Shown: piece by piece, positions 61,575 through 64,000 of the stretch
Layout of the letters: every line of letters begins with the position of its first letter
Position numbering within the stretch: position 1 is the first letter of the stretch
Source of the DNA: Hydrogenophaga sp. IBVHS1
GTDB taxonomy: Bacteria > Pseudomonadota > Gammaproteobacteria > Burkholderiales > Burkholderiaceae_C
Length of the DNA stretch: 64,000 nt
Assembly: GCF_002127265.1 (NCBI RefSeq)
Contig: NZ_NFUU01000001.1
Location: forward strand, 2,178,040 to 2,242,039
Direction of reading: 5' to 3'
Made by a program: the position numbers and the translations under genes
The notes under the pieces: model-generated
Database searches by the model: none
Told to the model about the DNA's origin: nothing
Seen by the model: only the letters and a program-made list of their open reading frames with translations

Positions 61575-62006
61575 TCACTGCTCAGGGTGGCAGGCACAGG
61601 CTTCACCGTGAGCCGCAGACACCAGTTCATCAAGAATTCCACAGGGGCCGGCATCGCCATGTTCGCCGTTGCAACGCGAGCGAAGCTGCAGCAGCTGTTT
61701 CTCCAGCGCACGCATGCTTTTCAGACGCGCCCGCACTCGGCTGAGCTGGTCGTCCACCAGCGCATCCACATTAAGGCAATGGCCCTGCGGGTCGTCCACG
61801 AAACCCAGCAGGCGCTTTACATCGGCCAGTGGCATGTCCAGCGCACGGCAATGCCGAATGAAGGACAGTCGCTCCAACTGCGGCTGCGCATAGTTGCGGT
61901 AGCCGTTGTCCAGCCGCGCGGGCTCGGGCAGCAGGCCTTCCTTCTCGTAGAAGCGGATGGTTTCCACGTCCACGCCCGTGGCGCGGGCCAGTTCCTTGAT
62001 CTGCAT
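61575..62006 (-). CDS. cadR: MerR-family Cd(II)/Pb(II)-responsive regulator, CadR-like
   Basis: A 143-residue MerR-type activator. The helix-turn-helix MQIKELARATGVDVETIRFYEKEGLL is followed by the dimerisation helix and a metal-binding tail with Cys in HCLNVDAL, RCNGEHGDAGPCG and EACACHPEQ. The set matches CadR/PbrR proteins with the Cys77-type residue and a C-terminal C-x-C/H extension. The ATG has AGGAGAGC upstream. No metal-exporting ATPase gene is adjacent in the window, so the target is not visible. The neighbouring crt genes are on the same strand upstream. Confidence 0.9.
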   Translation of the reverse strand: MQIKELARATGVDVETIRFYEKEGLLPEPARLDNGYRNYAQPQLERLSFIRHCRALDMPLADVKRLLGFVDDPQGHCLNVDALVDDQLSRVRARLKSMRALEKQLLQLRSRCNGEHGDAGPCGILDELVSAAHGEACACHPEQ

Positions 62007-62049
62007 GGTGCTCTCCTGTGCGGCCGCCGCGAAGCGCGAGGCCGCAAGG

Positions 62050-63150
62050 TCACACTGTAGTGACTTCAGGCTTGCGCTGCCGCTCGCCACGCTGGTCGAT
62101 GCGATGGGCCTCCAGGCGCTCGAAGAGCTCCAGCATCCACACCACGCGCTCGCCCAGGGCTTTGGTGGCGGCCGCTTCGTGTGCGGGGGCATCCAGTGGC
62201 AGCGGGCGGGTGTCGCAATGGTCCACGAGGTAGGCAATGGCGGCCAGCGGCGGCGTGTCGTTGGCGGCTGCGCGCTTCCAGCCCGACAGCACCGACGCGC
62301 TGGCCAGCAGCACCAGCTTGCGCGAGGTGGGCACCACCGCGCGCTGACGCAGCGGGTCCAGGCCATCGCGGCGCAATTGCTGGCCGATCTCGGCGTAGAT
62401 GAGGCGCGCGGCACGGATGGCCGAGCGGCAGTCTCGTGGCAGCAGCGCAATGCCGGCTGCCGCCTGGTGGTACAGGCGATCGGCTTCGTCGAGCAGGCGC
62501 GCCACCACGGCCTGAAGTTCAGGCGTGCAGGTGGGCCGCTGCATCCACACAGCCGCATCGATGCCCGCCTGTGCGAGCCACTGGCCCGGCAGGTAGAGCC
62601 GGCCGTTGCGTGCGTCTTCGCCCACGTCGCGAGCGATGTTGGTGAGCTGCATGGCCACGCCGAGCTCACACGCTCGCGCGAGCGCCTGCGGGCTTCTCAC
62701 GCCCATGATCCAGCACATCATGGCGCCCACGCTGCCGGCGACACGCGCGCCGTAGTCGTGCAGGTCTTCCAGCGTGTCGTAGCGGCGGCCCTGCGCGTCC
62801 CAGGCGAAGCCATCGAGCAGGGCGTCGAGCAAGGCGCGTGGCAACTGGTGGCGCTGCACCACCACGGCCAGCGCCCGGTCTTCCACATGGTCAAGCGGCT
62901 GGCCACGGTAGATGTGATCGAGCCGGTTCGAGAGCGTGGCCAGCGCCTGGTCGAGCGCCATGCCACCGTCATCCACCAGGTCGTCGGCTACGCGGCAGAA
63001 GGCGTAGAGCGCGATGGATGAAGCCCGGACGCGGTGCGGCAGCAGGCGGCTGGCGGCAAAGAAGGTGCGCGAACCGGTGCGCATGAGCGCCACGCAGGCG
63101 TCCAGGTCGTCTACCGGCCGCAGGGGTGCTGCTTCAGCGAGTGCGGGCAT
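62050..63150 (-). CDS. crtB: 15-cis-phytoene synthase CrtB (squalene/phytoene synthase family)
   Basis: CrtB condenses two geranylgeranyl-PP into phytoene, the first carotenoid-specific step. The 366 residues start at MPALAEAAPL. Both Mg-binding Asp-rich motifs are present: CRVADDLVDDGG and NIARDVGEDARNGRLYLP. The segment VAGSVGAMMCWIMG between them is also typical. The gene overlaps crtI by 17 nt. An in-frame ATG 30 nt upstream is an alternative start; neither has a strong ribosome site. Together with crtI it indicates a yellow or pink carotenoid pigment, in keeping with the suggested genus. Confidence 0.93.
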   Translation of the reverse strand: MPALAEAAPLRPVDDLDACVALMRTGSRTFFAASRLLPHRVRASSIALYAFCRVADDLVDDGGMALDQALATLSNRLDHIYRGQPLDHVEDRALAVVVQRHQLPRALLDALLDGFAWDAQGRRYDTLEDLHDYGARVAGSVGAMMCWIMGVRSPQALARACELGVAMQLTNIARDVGEDARNGRLYLPGQWLAQAGIDAAVWMQRPTCTPELQAVVARLLDEADRLYHQAAAGIALLPRDCRSAIRAARLIYAEIGQQLRRDGLDPLRQRAVVPTSRKLVLLASASVLSGWKRAAANDTPPLAAIAYLVDHCDTRPLPLDAPAHEAAATKALGERVVWMLELFERLEAHRIDQRGERQRKPEVTTV

Positions 63151-64000
63151 GGGATGGCGAGCTGGCAAAAGTGGCGGCATCGGGCACCACCGAATCGAGC
63201 GCCTTGGCGGACATGAGCACGCCGGGCACGCCGGCGCCGGGGTGCGTGCTCGCGCCCACCATGTACAAGCCTTCAATGTCTTCGCTGCGGTTGTGCGGAC
63301 GGAACCACGCGCTCTGCAGCAGCAGCGGCTCCAGGCCGAAGGCCGCGCCCTTGAACGAGAGCAACCGGTCGTGAAAGTCCTGCGGGGTGGTCACCAGCGA
63401 TGCGCTCAGGTGGTTCTGGAACCCGGGCAACACGGTGCGGTCCAGCACCTCGGCCATGGCGCAGCGGAAGGCTTCGGCCTGCTGGGCCCAGTCGGTGCCG
63501 CTGTCGAGGTGGGGCACAGGCGCCAGCGCATAGAAGGTGTCGTGGCCCGCTGGCGCCATCGATGCGTCGCTCGCGGTGGGGCGGTGCAGGTACAGGCTGA
63601 AATCGTCGGCCAGCTTGTGACGGCGAAAGATGTCCTTCAGCAATTCCTTGTAGCGTGGACCCAGCAGCATCATATGGTGCGGCACGTCGGCGTACTGCCG
63701 GTTCGTGCCGAAGTACCACACGAAAAGGCTCATGGAATAGCGGCCATTCTCCACTCGCCGGTCGCTCCAGTGCCGGCGGTGCTGCGGCTCGATGAGGTGG
63801 CGGTAGGTCCATGCGGTGTCGGCGTTGGAGACCACGATGTCGGCGGCGATGCGCTCGCCACTGGCAAGCGTCACACCGGTGGCTCGACCCCGGTCTACCT
63901 CGATGCGTTGCACCTGGGCGTTGCAACGCAGCTCACCGCCCTGCCCTTGCAGCAGCGAAACCAGCCCCTGCACCAGGCGCCCGGTGCCACCCACCGCCCA
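63134..64000 (-). CDS. crtI: Phytoene desaturase CrtI, C-terminal part (runs off the window)
   Basis: The frame is open to the window edge, so the N-terminal FAD-binding Rossmann motif lies outside. Visible are GGTGRLVQGLVSLLQGQGGELRCNAQVQRIEV, VVSNADTAWTYRHLI, YSMSLFVWYFGTNRQYADVPHH, DFSLYLHRPTASDASMAPAGHDTFYALAPVPH and the C-terminal FAD-binding signature IEGLYMVGASTHPGAGVPGVLMSAK. These are CrtI landmarks. It inserts double bonds into phytoene on the way to lycopene. It overlaps crtB downstream. Confidence 0.95.
   Translation of the reverse strand, partial: WAVGGTGRLVQGLVSLLQGQGGELRCNAQVQRIEVDRGRATGVTLASGERIAADIVVSNADTAWTYRHLIEPQHRRHWSDRRVENGRYSMSLFVWYFGTNRQYADVPHHMMLLGPRYKELLKDIFRRHKLADDFSLYLHRPTASDASMAPAGHDTFYALAPVPHLDSGTDWAQQAEAFRCAMAEVLDRTVLPGFQNHLSASLVTTPQDFHDRLLSFKGAAFGLEPLLLQSAWFRPHNRSEDIEGLYMVGASTHPGAGVPGVLMSAKALDSVVPDAATFASSPSHARTR

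Noticed and set aside
1-64000. CRISPR arrays, tRNA or rRNA genes, insertion sequences, prophage
   Set aside because: No regularly spaced repeats, cloverleaf-like stretches, transposase or phage genes were recognised on either strand.

Overview
The window looks like a chromosomal segment of a GC-rich betaproteobacterium of the Comamonadaceae, with Hydrogenophaga-like content. This is an inference from gene content and style: carotenoid genes (crtB, crtI), the surE-pcm-nlpD block, Bug/TctC and TRAP transporters, PcaR-type IclR regulation, and dense operons with 4-nt ATGA overlaps. No rRNA, tRNA, insertion sequence, prophage or CRISPR array was seen, and no gene-free stretch exceeds 300 bases.

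Layout. 1-2.9 kb: the end of a membrane protein, possibly TIR-type, then ahpC-ahpF with OxyR-like sites. 3-10.8 kb: a siderophore-iron module. A Fiu-type TonB-dependent receptor and PiuC hydroxylase face a convergent operon PepSY protein - DUF2271 - DUF4198 - ApbE - membrane flavodoxin reductase, with Fur-like boxes on both sides. The DUF2271 protein carries a DGISGAT flavinylation motif. 10.8-18.3 kb: a MacAB/NodT tripartite efflux operon with a divergent BaeSR-type two-component system. 18.3-23.97 kb: a ZnuABC-like metal importer with two substrate-binding proteins, divergent from an FMN-dependent alpha-hydroxy-acid oxidase, with a Fur-like box between. 23.97-27.8 kb: a Fur-like box, a 25-residue membrane microprotein, tonB-exbB-exbD-hemP, a GlcG/HbpS-like gene and a BI-1/YccA membrane protein.

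27.8-34.2 kb is housekeeping: a lipoprotein, rlmD, a DEDD exonuclease, a degenerate NlpD-like LytM lipoprotein, pcm, surE and a quinone oxidoreductase; no rpoS lies beside nlpD. 34.2-51.1 kb is the main catabolic island, probably for quinate/shikimate-like hydroaromatic acids. It holds two IclR and one TetR regulators, a 3-dehydroshikimate dehydratase (QuiC) split into two genes in swapped order, two divergent shikimate-dehydrogenase-like enzymes, a second TIM-barrel lyase/isomerase, a CoA-transferase, an acyl-CoA dehydrogenase, a TRAP transporter, a TTT transporter and a DMT exporter. Palindromes matching the PcaR/PcaU/PobR half-site GTTCGAT lie in front of two of its transcription units. The CoA enzymes do not fit the textbook quinate route and suggest an undescribed branch.

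51.1-55.8 kb: an RBBP9-type hydrolase and the sulfate importer sbp-cysTWA, sharing an upstream element. 55.8-60 kb: a short KdpD, KdpE and the potassium transporter Kup, with the same 11-bp repeat plus promoter-like block in front of both kdpDE and kup. 60-61.5 kb: two small paralogous proteins on either side of a Crp/Fnr regulator. 61.5-64 kb: a CadR-type MerR regulator, then crtB and the C-terminal part of crtI running off the end.
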